From assembly GCA_945643635.1 (NCBI GenBank), contig CALZFC010000006.1, forward strand, positions 5,904,501 to 5,968,500: 64,000 nucleotides of DNA. Direction: 5' to 3'. A program made the translations under genes and the position numbers. This document shows, in pieces, positions 10,643-23,002 of this stretch (positions within the stretch are counted from its first letter, which is position 1; each line of letters starts with the position of its first letter). Under the pieces are notes generated by a model that worked only from the letters and a program-made list of their open reading frames with translations, was not told the DNA's origin and did no database searches. The DNA is from Allodiplogaster sudhausi. Taxonomy: Eukaryota; Nematoda; Chromadorea; Rhabditida; Diplogasteridae.

Positions 10643-13600
10643 CTAGCGGATGGACTGGAAGTCGTTGACGGTGTCTTCCGGCTGCAAGCAACAAACATAA
10701 CAAATTAAGAAAGTGCATAACCACTTATTTTTTTAACCTTGAAAAGCAATTAAAACTTTGAATTTTGCAATGAGTTATACAAAGTACTTTCAATAAATAA
10801 ATAAAAGGACTGACCGCTGCATTCGAGATCGAACTATCCTGAAAAATAGAGAAGACGATATTGACAAGTCAAAATAACCTAGATACGTACATAAATGTCC
10901 CGAGGCGAAAATGAACTCATCTCTTAAACCTTTTTGACAGGGGACGTGATCTTCTGGTTGGCCTCAGTGCGAGCGCTGAGACTATTCGCCTCGGCCTGGG
11001 AATTCTTTAGTACCGACTGATTGTGAGTTTTCCTGGTTTAGTATAAAGTAGGTCCCCACAGAGTGTTATTTAACACTTTACTCCATGTATCATATGCTGC
11101 GTTCGGTAGATCAAAACGCTTCAAGCCCAGTCGATTGAAAAAAACGTGTACGTCTTAACGACCCCTGGGGGCCGAGATAGACATTCGTAAAAATGAAGAA
11201 CTTTTGTAAACCTTTTTGACAGTGCCCGCGGGATTCTCGGGAACGTTCTGCTTGTCGCAGTTCTTTAAAAGAGTTATACATTTTATTTATTTATTTTATT
11301 TAAGATTTTCCTGCTACCAACCACTGCTTTCGAAATGAGCTCGGCATTCTGCATTTTCCTAAATATTAAACAGCTTAGGATCCAATAGGCTCCTATGAAG
11401 GACTACAGTATCTACATACGCCCTACTGTATCTAGGCCATATGAAGGATTGCAGTATCCGAAGATGGCCTACTGTATCTCGGCATGAAAGGTTTTCTTGA
11501 GGACGAGCGACTGCTCGCGGAGATCCTCGTTGCTGAGGCGAGTGCTGTGGACGGAGAGAGCGAGGGCAATTCCGAAGCCAAATTGCTGAATTTCTTTTTT
11601 GTTCAATCAGCCTTATCCAAAACTATTATTCCACTTGCGCGATGATCAATAATAACGGTACATTTATGGCTATTAAAGAGCCTACAGCCATATTGGGAGA
11701 TAAATCTAGATAAGTAAAGATTATTTGGTCTTTGCATTATTGACAATTGGTCCGGCGATGGCAGCGAAGCGAGAGAGGCGGATCTTCTTTGCCATTTCGA
11801 TGACGTCATCCTGGCATGAAAACTATTAATATATTTTTTAATTCACAAACCATCAGCCCATTTGAATTGATGAAAAATAACTATATTTAATTTATATGTA
11901 ACAACATGTATATTATAATAGATATATTTTACACATATTATATATTTATATGTACCAACATTGGAGCAGTTACTAGTGGAAGCTGCTTTGAGGAGAACCT
12001 GAAGAAGAATAAGATGAATTTTTTAAACAATAATTTTTTAGATTTCTTTTTCTAATATTATCTTTTTTAGGAATCTATCTTGGACCTGGGTGAACGCAAA
12101 GGCCCCAGCGCGTCCGCAGCCACGGTTGCTCGTGATGATGATGAGCTTGTTCTGGCTAACGTAGTTCTCGTAGACATACGCTGCCAGAAGCTGAAAGGAT
12201 TTTTAGTATTTTTCTTTCCTTTTTTGTAAAATAAAAAAAAAAGAATTTGAAACTTTATTTTATTAAATCTTTTTGAAGAAGAAAAAAGCTAGCCGAGATG
12301 TCTGGATTCATGGTCGGGATGTCTCCCTCGGGCCAGCCTCCATATATGAGATGCTCGCACTCGTGCGACTTTTCCTCGTCAGTCAGACGGATCTGGCGGC
12401 AGGAGCTCGTTCTAGAATTAATAGAATTCGTTTAAAGGAGATCATAAGGGAAAAACTCCTACCACGATTAGCGACCCGATCACTTAAAAGTACGGTGTTA
12501 GCAATCCTCAGAAATGGAGCTACTTCATCTTGCCTCTCTCCCCAGAAACTTGTGGAATGGACAAGGGGGCACGTGAGAGTATGTGTTAAGAAAAACCCGA
12601 TCAATGTAGGTTGCTCGTTCTACCAAACCTTTTGAAAATGACGGGTATATAAAATACTCGCGAATTCAAAGTAGAGAATGCTCTTTATTTCCTCAGTGCA
12701 GAGAGATTTTTGTGACTTCGCGACACTTGCAATCTAAGGTTCTAGCTCAAGCCGACCAAATAATTCGAAAAAACAAAACACTATTAAATTCGCCTTACAA
12801 TTAGATCTCCTTTAACTTAATTCTTATTATGCTTTGAAAATTATAATATTTTCATGATAATAAAAACTTTTTGTTAATTTTAATTAAAAAAAATTACTTT
12901 CCTTGTATTTGATGTCGTTCTTCTTCTTCTTTTTGATGGGCACTGCACTCTGCGTGGGCGCCGCAGGATTGTCGCCGATCAATCCACACTAAACATGTAA
13001 GTGCTATCATTAAATTAATTCCTAAAAAAAATTATTTTACTTTGTAAACAAATAGAATAAAATAAATATAATCCGGCCACATAAATATGTAAGTATGCAC
13101 CTTAAAGATCAGCGAGCCCAAACTGTTGGTAAATGGTAACGATGAGAGCCGGCATCACGCCAACTGCCATCTTGATCCAGACGACAATGGTTGAATAATC
13201 AGGGTCCTCAAATCATTTTTTTTTCTTCATATTTTTAAAATTCAATTTTAAGCATATTCCTGAGGCGTACGAATTTCGGATAAAGTTGTGCCATTAGGAA
13301 TTCTCTTTCTAAATGCTCACAAATGTGCAGATGATGTTGTCGTCGACATAGTTGGCATGAACCATCTTTTGCTCGACGACCTTGACCTCGACTTTTCTTT
13401 CGGGAGCCATGGCCTTGTGTTGCGACTGCCTTTAAATGACAGAATAATGAAATAAAAAGTGATAAAAAATCACAACTTTGTTCACACAATATTCGGGGTG
13501 ACTATTTCGTCACGCAGAATTCCTCCAGATACACATTCTTGCTTTTATTGTGCGTTAATGGTTGCTGCATACTTGAAGTAGAACGTCTTGTCGAGCTGTT

Positions 13601-13861
13601 CTCCCTTGATGAGATTGGCTGCGTTAGCCTCAGGCGACAGTCCGAATTCACCCTCAAAATTTTTAATTAATTTATTTAAGCAATTTCTTTATTTCTACCA
13701 TTTTATCTTTTTTTTCTTTTTTAAATAAATTGTGGATCGAAATACCTGGGAAAAAAACGATATTTGGAAAACCAACTTCAATCTTCAGATCGTATTTCAC
13801 CCATGCATCCAAGACAGTTTTGGCCACGATCTGCACCAGTCCAAAGCCTATAAGACCCGAG
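10643..13861 (-). CDS. Divergent PTP-domain protein, catalytically dead P-loop
   Basis: Intron-rich minus-strand gene resembling the nematode-expanded tyrosine phosphatase family. Likely exons are 13777-13861, 13573-13652, 13321-13429, about 13140-13206, 12898-12988, about 12285-12405, 12086-12190, 11960-11998, 11745-11810 and about 11495-11585. Small tail exons follow, ending at a TAG at 10643-10645. PTP landmarks appear in order: HANYVDDNI (NxxYVDG motif), YGGWPEGDIP (WPD loop, Asp replaced by Glu), KLIIITSNRGCGRAG (P-loop), and MAKKIRLSRF...QFGF (QxQ/Q-loop region). The catalytic HC becomes TS, so the nucleophilic Cys is lost, but the Arg of GR is kept. Phosphatase activity is therefore unlikely; a phosphotyrosine-binding or regulatory role is inference. 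Two exon junctions (after 13140 and after 12290) lack clean GT donors, so a pseudogene is possible. The N-terminus is not established. Confidence 0.6.
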
Positions 13862-14280
13862 CTGCTCACAAAATAGAAAATAATGCTTAAATTTTTTACA
13901 TGAACTACAGTAACCAAATTTAGCATTTTCTTTGAACAAAAAAACAAATCTTTTAAATATCCAATGTGCACATTTTCGTACCTCCGTACGACTTGATTGC
14001 GTTCCTGTTCTGAAGAATTATAAAATATTAATCTATATTCATTATCTGATGACTTTAAAGCATCCAGAATCAAATTTTTTTCAAACTTGTTTCCGTTTAG
14101 ATATATAGGCTGTTCAGGGTAAATAACCTTTAAGAGGTATAAGGCGAATAAAGTGTTATGGTGGCTCCTACAGTTCGCTTCGCTCCTTCCGTCGCCCACC
14201 ATAACCTCTGTTTGGAACCCCTCTCGCCCAGATGCTCGCCCCCACAACCAGACGTTTACGCCTTTATCGTCCGTGTCCAT
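13672..14280 (-). other. Long ORF upstream of PTP exon, status uncertain
   Basis: A 202-codon open frame runs through the first recognised PTP-like exon and 420 bases upstream of it. Its last part (GLVQIVAKTVLDAWVKYDL) fits a PTP N-terminal helix. The upstream half (HHNTLFALYLLKVIYPEQP) matches nothing I know. It may be an unspliced extension of the PTP-like gene or chance. Confidence 0.25.
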
Positions 14281-17050
14281 ACAACTGTGCTCATGGGCAA
14301 AAACGGATCATTCGGAATACAAAGCCACATCATTCGACAGACGTATGCAAGCGCATACAGCAATGTTGCTATCTGCTATGCACAACCGTGCTTACAAGCA
14401 ACCCGAAACAAACAATATACGTCAACGTGTACAAGCATATGCACAGATATGTACAGAGGTCTCTATGTAATAAACAGTTAAGCATGACCTCTACAAGACC
14501 GGTATATACCTAAGCTACCAAAAACGCAAAATCGCTGCAAAAGTAACGGCCGGCCCAGAGCCAACTGAACTTACAAGAGGAGTTGCCTACGCTAACCGAA
14601 TCGCCCGTCCAGAGCAGAGAAAACCATATGATATGCAGTAACAGCATAAACTTTGCAAGGGGACAAGGGCCCTGGAAAGAGCTGGAAGTGCTCGGGACTA
14701 CCCGAACATTGGAGTAACTTGATTAAAGACACAACGGTATATAACATCCGAGTGGCCGAATCAACTGTCGGATACATCCGGGTTACCATATGCTCCTAGT
14801 CGTCCAAACCACAATCCGCATTCACCCTGGTGACCAAGCAAGGACTCGGCAAGGGACAAAGGCGGAATACAGACATGGCTAGCCCAGGACTAACCAACAC
14901 ATGTATCTACTAAGGCTGCTATACAGAGTGCAATGAAGCCTGACATATACAAGGTCTGCACCTACCTGGGTCTCGGAGACAAAATGAACAATACTCATAT
15001 CCTCGCAAACCAGCTCATCTCATAGGAATGGACAGTACAAGATGCGCTAAAACATGTCCATATGGAGCAGCCTACGGGATTAGCAAATCTGCTCAACGAG
15101 CTAACATAAGTACAAGGCTCTCGGTTATGAACAGTGTAAGCCTGAAAGAAGTCATTAACACATTAGGACTGTGTACGCCCTTAAACTGTCTCTCCATTCC
15201 TGGAACAAAAGAATCTCGATAAAAGCCCCCTTGCGATTAATCCCCCTTTGCACTCGTTAATTTGCACCAGCAGCCAGTGAGTCAAAATCAACTGTCAGGC
15301 TAACTAATGGGGCAAACCTAAAGACATGGTACGTACGTAAACATACAAAGAGATGTAACCGACCGCTACTCTAGTGGTCGAGAAAACTACCGGTGACGCA
15401 AGAAGTCGGCCAAGGATAAAAGCCGCTCTTCCCGTGCCCGCCTCCTCGCTCACTCCCCGGAGACTGTCTCGGAAATGTAGCCTTCGCCGTCTGAACCTGG
15501 AGCTCAAACCTGAGCTAACGCCCTCACAGTTCAAAAACCGCCGTTATCCATCGAACCTTCGGCATAAAAATAGTCTTAACCCAATATAACCGACTTCGTT
15601 CTGACCGTTTCCTGGATCGACACAAAATCCCGAGGCCGTGCACCTCCTGCCCTCACTTGCTGAAGCCAAGGCCCTACTTATAACTCTGGAGCTTAGGCTA
15701 CTGACCTCCTCGTACTTGCTTGACGAACAAGGTGGCTGACCACCTGGTGGCTGACCACCTCCTTCCAACATGCTGGTCCACGCGGCACTGCGCCGAACTT
15801 CTCTCGTCCCTCTCTCTCCCAACGTGGACGCCCTTTCCAAAACTTCTCCAACCGTTCACAGAACATGTAGCTTTCGTACCTAGGAGACGTACTAAAAACC
15901 CCACCATTTACCCCGGAGAAATGGGGACTCCTGCACTTATCCTAGCAAAAACTCTCCTGCCCTTGTCTCTTCCCCCTGGTCCTCAGCCGACTCGCACTCC
16001 TCAAAGACCAACGCTATCCTCCCAATAAAGTAGCCTAATACTTATCACCAATAAGCAGGAATGCAAAGAACACCGGACTCATCGTGGAAATCAAAGATGC
16101 TGAAAACGACACCGGATTAAAATCTGCTAAAAACCAATCATCTCTTCCACCCATAAGGCTAACGACTCCTGCAAAGTAAAACTAATTCACTGATTAACAA
16201 ATGACAGCTTCCCTCTAGAAGCCACTCATGTAAGCGGCGTTTACCAGTAAACGATGTTATCGGCACCAGAGCCCGAATTCATCCAAGCAAAAAACATTTC
16301 CGGCCCTTATCTATTCCCCTTGGCCATCAGACGACTCACACTCTTCCAAGACCAACGCTATCCTCTCAATAAAGTAAACTAATACTTATCCCCGATATCC
16401 AGGAATGCAAAGGACACCAAACTCATCGTGGGAATCAAAAATGCTGAAAATGAGATCGGACTCACACCTGCTATAAGCCAATCATCTCTTCGCCCCATCA
16501 CATAAGGCTAACGTCTCCTGCAAAGCCCAACCAATTCCCAGAATGACAAATGATAGCGTCAATTTAGAAGACATTCCTGTAAGAGGCGTTTACCAGAACA
16601 CGATGTAATCGCCAACTGAGGCGGGCCCCCGGCAGTCTCGTGACCTGCTTCTCTGCAGCACCCGACAAGCCATTTTACTGCTCGTTCCCGCAATGGAAAT
16701 CGCTCGCTTCACCACACCGGCCCTTCTTGCCTGAACAATGAAAACCGTTTGACTCCTCTTTCTCGCGTCAGAACGCCTATAACCAGAAGCATGATATTGA
16801 CCGCCGAACTATTCTGAGGCTACAGAAACCTCACTCTAACATTCCTGAAAGCCACCGTTTGCCTGACACCTGTTGAAGTCAAAAAGCAACAGGAGCCCAC
16901 TGATCAAAATAGTAATGGCTCGGCCAACCGCTTAAACTTCTGAACATGGAAAATGTAGAATGACCCGTCGAGCAAAGCGCGCATAATCAGAGACAAGAAA
17001 CAACGCCGACAATACCACTTCAACCCAACATCACACCCCTTGACGACCGA
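14148..17050. other. ORF-poor, compositionally distinct block with tandem duplication
   Basis: This 2.9 kb block has fewer A/T runs than its flanks, no microsatellites and no credible ORF over about 100 codons. From 15925 it contains two imperfect ~345-bp tandem copies (15925-16270 and 16270-16620). Both contain CCAACGCTATCCTC, AATAAAGTA and GGCGTTTACCAG words. It looks like decayed transposon sequence, possibly an LTR or non-coding internal region. No coding domain or end structure was recognised. Confidence 0.5.
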
Positions 17051-17058
17051 GACGCAAC

Positions 17059-17898
17059 CTAACCGTCTCTCATGGACACTCGTGGCGTAGAATGACGAAA
17101 CCCCCTCTTTCTCCCCCTTCCCTTCTCCCGAGGTAAACAACCGCAACGCGAACCGCGCTCGCATCTGAGCGAGAGCACATCTTTAAACACATCTTTATCC
17201 GCATTACAGTTCTTACTGTTGCAGTAGCACTTGTACTCTTGACTGTGTCCCGAAAGATTACCCTGAATCGAGCAGCTTTCATTGAAGCTTTCTTTCTATA
17301 GTAGTAAACAGTCTGTGATTTGAACGCGCGAGCTCATGCAGTTCGGTCATATGAAGTTGTAATGAGAATGAGAATGATTACCGTAGTAATATCGCACACT
17401 CTCATACTTCGCTTGCTTATAAATTTGTAACGAATGAACGAAAATTGCTCAAAGTTTCGAGCAAACTACATTTGCTCATGAAGAGAAAAACATATGTAAA
17501 ATATTCTCTGGGTAGCTCCATTGCGCTTACTAATTTCACAACCTTCAAACACTGTAGCGTGTCGTTCTCAGGAGTGATATACGATTTGCCGTTTAGCTTG
17601 GAGCATCCACTCTGTCCGAACTTCCAACCCCTCCCATCTGTGTAAAGCGTCACGAGAGCGGCGCACCAATGCCCGGTGGTGTCGTCGCATTCCTCATATG
17701 TCTTCTCGTCCATGCAGATCTTTTGATTTCCAAGATCACTGAATGGATATAAGGATAATACTTTCTACATTCTCGTGTCTTTTAGGAAACAAATCGTAGT
17801 GTCACAAGCCTTGGCGCTGTGGTTGCGTTCTCAATGAGGCAGCCGGCAAAGACGAGAAGCAGAAGAGAGAGAGAACAGCCGATCCAAAGGCCAGAGCG
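17059..17898 (-). CDS. Ly6/three-finger-like small secreted protein (partial)
   Basis: Three minus-strand exons fit together: 17806-17898, 17543-17738 and 17059-17287. The first encodes a hydrophobic segment (GLWIGCSLSLLLLVFAGC) that would act as a signal peptide or membrane anchor. The second carries spaced cysteines (KICMDEKTYEECDDTTGHWC and SGCSKLNG). The third ends the fold with ESCSIQG and KCYCNSKNCNADK, the C-x-C-x5-CN signature typical of Ly6/uPAR three-finger proteins. It then runs into a basic tail before the stop at 17059-17061. The initiating Met exon is not identified, and exon phases were not fully checked. Ly6-like proteins usually act at the cell surface or as secreted modulators of receptors; the ligand is unknown. 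Confidence 0.55.
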
Positions 17899-17904
17899 CT
17901 GAAA

Positions 17905-19190
17905 TAATGGATGAGATTAAGGAACGCGTATTAGGCTGCACTTTCACAGCGTAGAATTTTTTAAGATAATTTTTTTAAATATTAAAAATGGAATTTTTTT
18001 CTTTTTCAGGTTTTGCAATAATATTTCTCGCTATTTGTATTTAGACACGACCCCTTTCTAATGTTTTCACTACTCCCACTATTTGCCTACGAGTATGCAT
18101 GCTAATTTCTAAATTTCATTTATCATTTTTATTTCCACAACTCTCTCTTGACCCAAACTGAATATCTCTTTAATTTAAACTTCTTTCACGTGCCTATCCC
18201 TATAGTTTGTTTGCGAAAATAATTGAGGCATCATGCGAAAAGGGTACGATGGAGGGGAAAATTGGAAAGATGGATTGAGGGGTAGAAGTTTAAAGCTGGG
18301 AAATATTTGGTATGAAAAAAGGATAGTTGGATATGGAGTGAGTTAACATAGCTGAGACGATATGGGGAACAAGTATATGAAGAAGGGAAAGGTGGGGCGT
18401 AGAGGGAATTACTGACAGAAGAAGCCATTCTGGCCCGACCGGCTGAGAAGATGGAAGTCATACGAAATGATCAATTTTCTGGCGGGAAAGCTACACATCG
18501 ATTCGGAGATAATTAATAAGCGAATAAATTAAGAGAATGCAACGAACAACAAAGTGTAAAATTGCGAAATTAGAAGAATTGCGAAAGCCGTGATGTACTC
18601 AAGGACATCAGGATACTTAACTTACACTTTTTACATGAGTTTTACAAGTAATTCACGGAAAAGAGAATTAACTTCAAATATAGCCATTGAAAACCCCCAA
18701 AAAAATCAACTTTTAAAATCTATTTTTGCGATTTTTGCAACTTAGAAGTTGTTTTCAAGAAAAGTCAACATGACCTTTTTTTAAAAAGAATGTAAAGAGC
18801 TATCTATTTAAAAAAAAAGAGATTTCAAAAATATTAATAATTAACTGATTTATGGGCCCGGGAATTTTAACATTAATTCGCTATTATCGAAATCATAATT
18901 ATACCATTTTAAAGAGCATGTCGAGTAGTACAAATGAACAAGTTTTGATCGAAGTTAAAAATCAAAAATTTCTTATTCCAGCCCTGCAATGCGCCCTGCG
19001 CGACTCTTAAAAATAGGCTGTCTTAAAGGAGGACGATCACTGAATTAAAATTAATACAATTCCGAATTGCCGCGTCGGTCCTATGATTAGGCATTCTGCA
19101 TTCCCGAGATTTAAGCGATGGAAGAGATACCAACAAGGAGAAGTGAGAGCCGGCTGCCTAGCACAGCCACCCAAACTGTCTCTCCAGGTA
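17905..19190. other. AT-rich stretch without recognised gene
   Basis: No coding motif, tRNA or clear repeat was seen. A 77-codon minus-strand ORF at 18231-18461 begins MTSIFSAGRARMASS but has no recognisable domain and no splice context. Confidence 0.5.
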
Positions 19191-19194
19191 CCTA

Positions 19195-19390
19195 GAGAAA
19201 AAGAGAAAAAGAGAAAGAGAGAGACAGAGAGAAAGAGAAAGAGAGAGGCAGAGAGAAAGAGAGAGACAGAGAGAGAGAGACAGAGCGCAAAAGGAGAGAA
19301 AGTAGCGATCAAGAAAAGGCGAGAGAGTGAAAAGGGAAAAGGAGAGATGGAAAGAAAGCGAGCAAAGAAGAATAAAAAAAGGGGGGGGGG
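19195..19390. repeat. (GA)n-rich tract ending in poly-G
   Basis: AGAGAGAAAG-type purine array terminates in a run of ten G. Overlapping ORFs are low-complexity artefacts. Confidence 0.85.
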
Positions 19391-19399
19391 TATTGGAAC

Positions 19400-20195
19400 T
19401 GTCAAATAGTATTGGCACTGTTCAAATATGGATGAAATATGATGCCAGTGGGTTTTATGGCAAATAGAATTAATATCTTTTCTTGTTAATGCGGATTTAG
19501 TGTTAATTGCTAGCTGCAAACCGCATTATATAATAATAAAAATTATTAAATGTTTTCGTGAGCTTTTGAAGAGCACTGCTGCTTCTTCGGCCGTCTGTTC
19601 TAGCGTTGCTCGAATTGTCGGGACTAGGGCGAATGCAATTTTAAAGTACATATACGCATGTAACGGCGATGCCCGCCTGTTTCCAGCAGTAGTACATACA
19701 CACCTGTTTCATGGAAGTAAAAACTTTAACAAACAGCTATTATTTCGAAGCCGGACAAAAAAAAACAATAGCTAACTTGATCATTTATTTTAATCCTTAC
19801 AGTAATTTTTAATATCTGTCAATATTTCAAATAAGTCGATATTCCAATGAGGCTTTGTTCCCTCGATGGCGAATTTTTCCATTGCTCGACTACTTATTGC
19901 TTATTTTTAGTGGTTTTGTTCCGGAAAATAGGAACTTGAATAGGAAGTGAATGCTGCTCCTGATGATGGTGTTGAATAGCAGGAGCAACCCAGCAAGAGT
20001 TAGTTTAAGGGTCAAGTATGGGAGATGATGGCAAGGGTTGCGACACCCGACATCTTGCGGATTTTCCACTTTGGCAATGAGAAAATCGATTTATTGAGAA
20101 GACCTCTTGATAGCTCGCTCATAGTTCGTTTTAATCTCTGTCAATTATTAAATTTTCATAAATTAGACGTGTAATCTTTTACACGGTTACTACAC
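19400..20195. other. No gene recognised
   Basis: A 91-codon plus-strand ORF at 19500-19775 has a Ser/Ala/Val patch but no domain. The remainder is AT-rich intergenic or intronic DNA. Confidence 0.4.
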
Positions 20196-20199
20196 GAGC

Positions 20200-20380
20200 C
20201 ACAATGTATTTTGATGGCTAGTAAGATATGTTGGAGATACCAGTGTCTTGAGAAAACCTAACGATACTTTTGTCCCGCCCTGTCGTTGCAAGCTGTGCAG
20301 CACGAGGGCCGCCCGCCACTCGCCCGTCACGTAGCAGACAGCCGTGAGCACCAGCCGGGTCACTCCCTTCAATTCACTAC
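20200..20380 (-). CDS. Isolated GC-rich candidate exon, unknown
   Basis: The minus strand has an open frame reading LKGVTRLVLTAVCYVTGEWR, then ALVLHSLQRQGG, between a plausible acceptor (near 20385) and donor (near 20268). It stands out from AT-rich flanks. No partner exon or domain is recognised, so it may be a lone or ancient exon. Confidence 0.25.
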
Positions 20381-20662
20381 TAAGTCTCGTTGGGAGAGTA
20401 GCAGCATTATGAACAAGACCGTAAAAAAACCATATTATTTTTAGTTTACTGATCGTTCTTGATCAGTATATAAGAAGCGATTTTTCAAAAGAAATACAGT
20501 CATTTAGCAAGTAGAAAAGTTATAAAAAATATATTATTATTAAAAAATAGTAATACGTAAGGCAAAGAAAACGTGCGGACGAGGGACAGAGCACAATAAT
20601 CAGAGAGAGAGAGAGAGTAGCAGAGAGCGAGACGACGACAGAACCGATATGATGAGTGTTCG

Positions 20663-21096
20663 TACGCAGAGATGCAAGTTGGCCCAACTTATTTTGGACC
20701 TGGCCGGCCCTCAGGGCCTAAAATCTCGGCCCGGCCCGGCCCGAAGTTTTAGGGCTCTTGAATTTTGAACCCGGCCGGCCCGGGCCCTCGAAATTTGAGC
20801 CCGTCCGGCCCGATTATTTTAAATGTCAAATTCCAATTTTTTTATTCATCATTTTCTTAGCGAAACTTATTTCTTTTAACTACAAGCTCAAAAGGCTTCT
20901 CATTTATTTAATTCTGAAGCGGAATATGACTCCTGAACTTCAAAATTACTCATGATCAACAAGAGTTCGGTAGGTCATGAGCATGTTCGCTAGCATATTT
21001 TTGAAAAACGGGCCCAATCAGGCCCAGGGCCTTGGTAATTTAGGCCGGCCGGCCCTTGGGCCCGGGCCTGCCCGGGCTTCTTGCATCTCTGTTCGT
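20663..21096. mobile_element. GGCC-rich inverted-repeat (MITE-like) element
   Basis: CAGAGATGCAAG at about 20667 is mirrored as CTTGCATCTCTG at about 21081-21092. Between them both ends are packed with GGCCCGGCC/GGCCGGCC words in inverted orientation around an AT-rich centre of about 150 bases. It encodes nothing. Size (~430 bp) and symmetry suggest a non-autonomous DNA element. Confidence 0.6.
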
Positions 21097-21251
21097 GTGG
21101 CAGCATCCTGGCAAAATGTTTTGGCAAAATGCCAAGCTTACTAATGTCAGCAATTCCATAGGCCTGACCCACTGTGGTGTGTTTCTTCTTTGTCTTGAAT
21201 GGCTTTATCATTACTTTTAATACTCTATTTGTTATTCACCTTATTTCTAGC

Positions 21252-21779
21252 ATGGCAAAGTTACGCTCTGAGATGACTCAAGAGGAGCTCGCAAAGCAAG
21301 AGCGGGAAGAATTCACCATCGGACCGCTCTCCATTCTCACCAACTCTGTCAAGAACAACACTCAGGTTTCTTATTTCTAATCTCAATCATAACACTCACA
21401 AGTGTTAACCCTATTGAAGCACTTGAAAAAGTTTGTATTCATGTGCTAAATTACGCGCTTCATCCTTCAGTTTGTTGTGAACTCCAAAATGGGCAATATG
21501 AGCGAAGCGTTTATGGAGTTAAAAGATGCTTTGTGACAGGTTCTAATCAACTGCCGTAACAACAAGAAGCTACTCGCTCGAGTTAAGGCCTTCGACCGTC
21601 ACTACAACATGGTTCTCGAGAACGTCAAGGAGATGTGGACTGAGCTTCCGAAGACGGGAAAGGGAAAGAGGAAGGCTAAGCCAGTGGCCAAGGACCGATT
21701 CAACTCGAAGATCTTCCTGAGAGGAGACTCGGTCATCCTCGTCCTGAAGAACCCGCTAGCGAACCCAGATCCCGAATAA
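21252..21779 (+). CDS. SNRPD2: Small nuclear ribonucleoprotein Sm D2
   Basis: Core Sm-ring subunit of spliceosomal U1, U2, U4 and U5 snRNPs. Two exons, 21252-21365 and 21540-21779, are joined at phase 0 and encode 117 residues, matching the usual ~118. The N-terminal helix carries the family pattern [31 protein letters not shown]. Sm motif 1 follows ([33 protein letters not shown]), then a basic loop and Sm motif 2 ([16 protein letters not shown]). The ATG lies right after a TTTCTAG acceptor-like sequence, which would suit a trans-splice site or a 5'UTR intron; this is inference. It lies about 150 bases after the GGCC-rich element. Confidence 0.97.
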
Positions 21780-21999
21780 TCTCGTTGGAATTTTGTTCCC
21801 TTTTCTAACAATCTCTCTTTCCGTCAGCATATAATTGTTATCGCGAAGAAAGCTATTAGCGCACCGACTTTCTCTTTTCATGCATTTGTTCACGTTTTTC
21901 AAAGACGCTTATCGCCGCCTATAAAACAAACGTATGTTCTTTCAATTGTAGAATATACCTCTCCTGTATGCTGTGTGAAAATAGGCTCATTGAAAATGT

Positions 22000-22650
22000 T
22001 CAAAAATATTCATAAGACGCCTTTATGCTCGCTGTAAGCTTAATTTTAAATCGTATGAGGATGTTGTAAGGAATTCTTTCTACCTGCTTTGGTAATGCGT
22101 CGCAACATTGCTTGCTATTAATTTGTTCTGTCTCATCTGGCTTGCTAATTTCATTATTTTTCAATCTAAAAGCCTCACGCACTAGGGGTAGATCTTTCAA
22201 ACTTATTCCTCTCTTCAGCGCTTCTGACAATACTCTAAGAAACTCCATTTCTCATCAGACTGTCTCTCTTCTCAATAGTCTAACAGATAGTGATTTCTCG
22301 ACCTCAATTTCAACCTTTACCTTTATAACTTCTTTGCCTGATAAGTTAACAGATATTTCTTCTCCATTGTAACATTTGCTGGGAATTATCCTATCTACAG
22401 TCCCGCCCAACATTATGGGGTCACGAATGCATTGAATATCTTTAATATATTCTTAAGATTCTCTTGCACTGTGGCTCGTAGAAGCAATTGTTCGGGTAAT
22501 GTTTATATTTTCTGGCATCAGCATTTTTTTCTCTACCGAATGCATGTAGCAATTCTCAAAAAATATCAAATTTTTTGTCATGAATTTAAATGTGATGTTG
22601 AGTGGTGAAAAAAATTTTAAGGTGCAAACGTGGGTAGTGCACTTCTCGGG
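22000..22650. other. Intergenic; includes mariner-like terminus
   Basis: Short ORFs on both strands have no recognised domain. A TA-CAGTCCCGCCCAACATTA terminus-like word occurs at about 22395, matching those near 9651 and 27844. Confidence 0.4.
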
Positions 22651-22721
22651 AGTTTTTGGCAAGTAGCCGAGAATTTTGCTCCGGAATTTCCAAAACTGCA
22701 AGACTGCAGCAAAAGTCTTGC

Positions 22722-22792
22722 TCAGATTAGGTTCGAACCTGTGGCATTCAAAACAAAAAGCAAGTCAGTAAACCATTACGCCACACAAGAGA
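22722..22792 (-). repeat. tRNA-derived module, outer left arm
   Basis: Read on the minus strand it has an A-box-like TGGCGTAATGG and a B box GGTTCGAACCT spaced as in a tRNA. A convincing anticodon stem is missing, so it is called tRNA-derived rather than a functional tRNA. Confidence 0.6.
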
Positions 22793-23002
22793 TGTGCTGA
22801 TAACAAAGCCAGACGTTGACATCAACCATCCTAAGCCTCTTTTTCTCTCTCTCCCTCTCCCACTCTTTCTTTCTCGTTCTCTCCATCTCTCTCTCTCTCC
22901 ACTCAATCTCTACCTCCTTTTTTTATCAGTGAATCCCACTCTTTGAGCTCCTGACCGATTTTCATTCTGAATACTTTTTCCTTGGTAAAGCAAAACCATT
23001 AC

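Noticed and set aside
12273..12635. 120-codon plus-strand ORF
   Set aside because: It is antisense to the PTP-like WPD-loop exon and has no domain of its own.
21470..21539. Possible alternative exon in the SmD2 intron ([15 protein letters not shown])
   Set aside because: It ends in a stop and would interrupt the Sm fold; there is no supporting evidence beyond an AG upstream.
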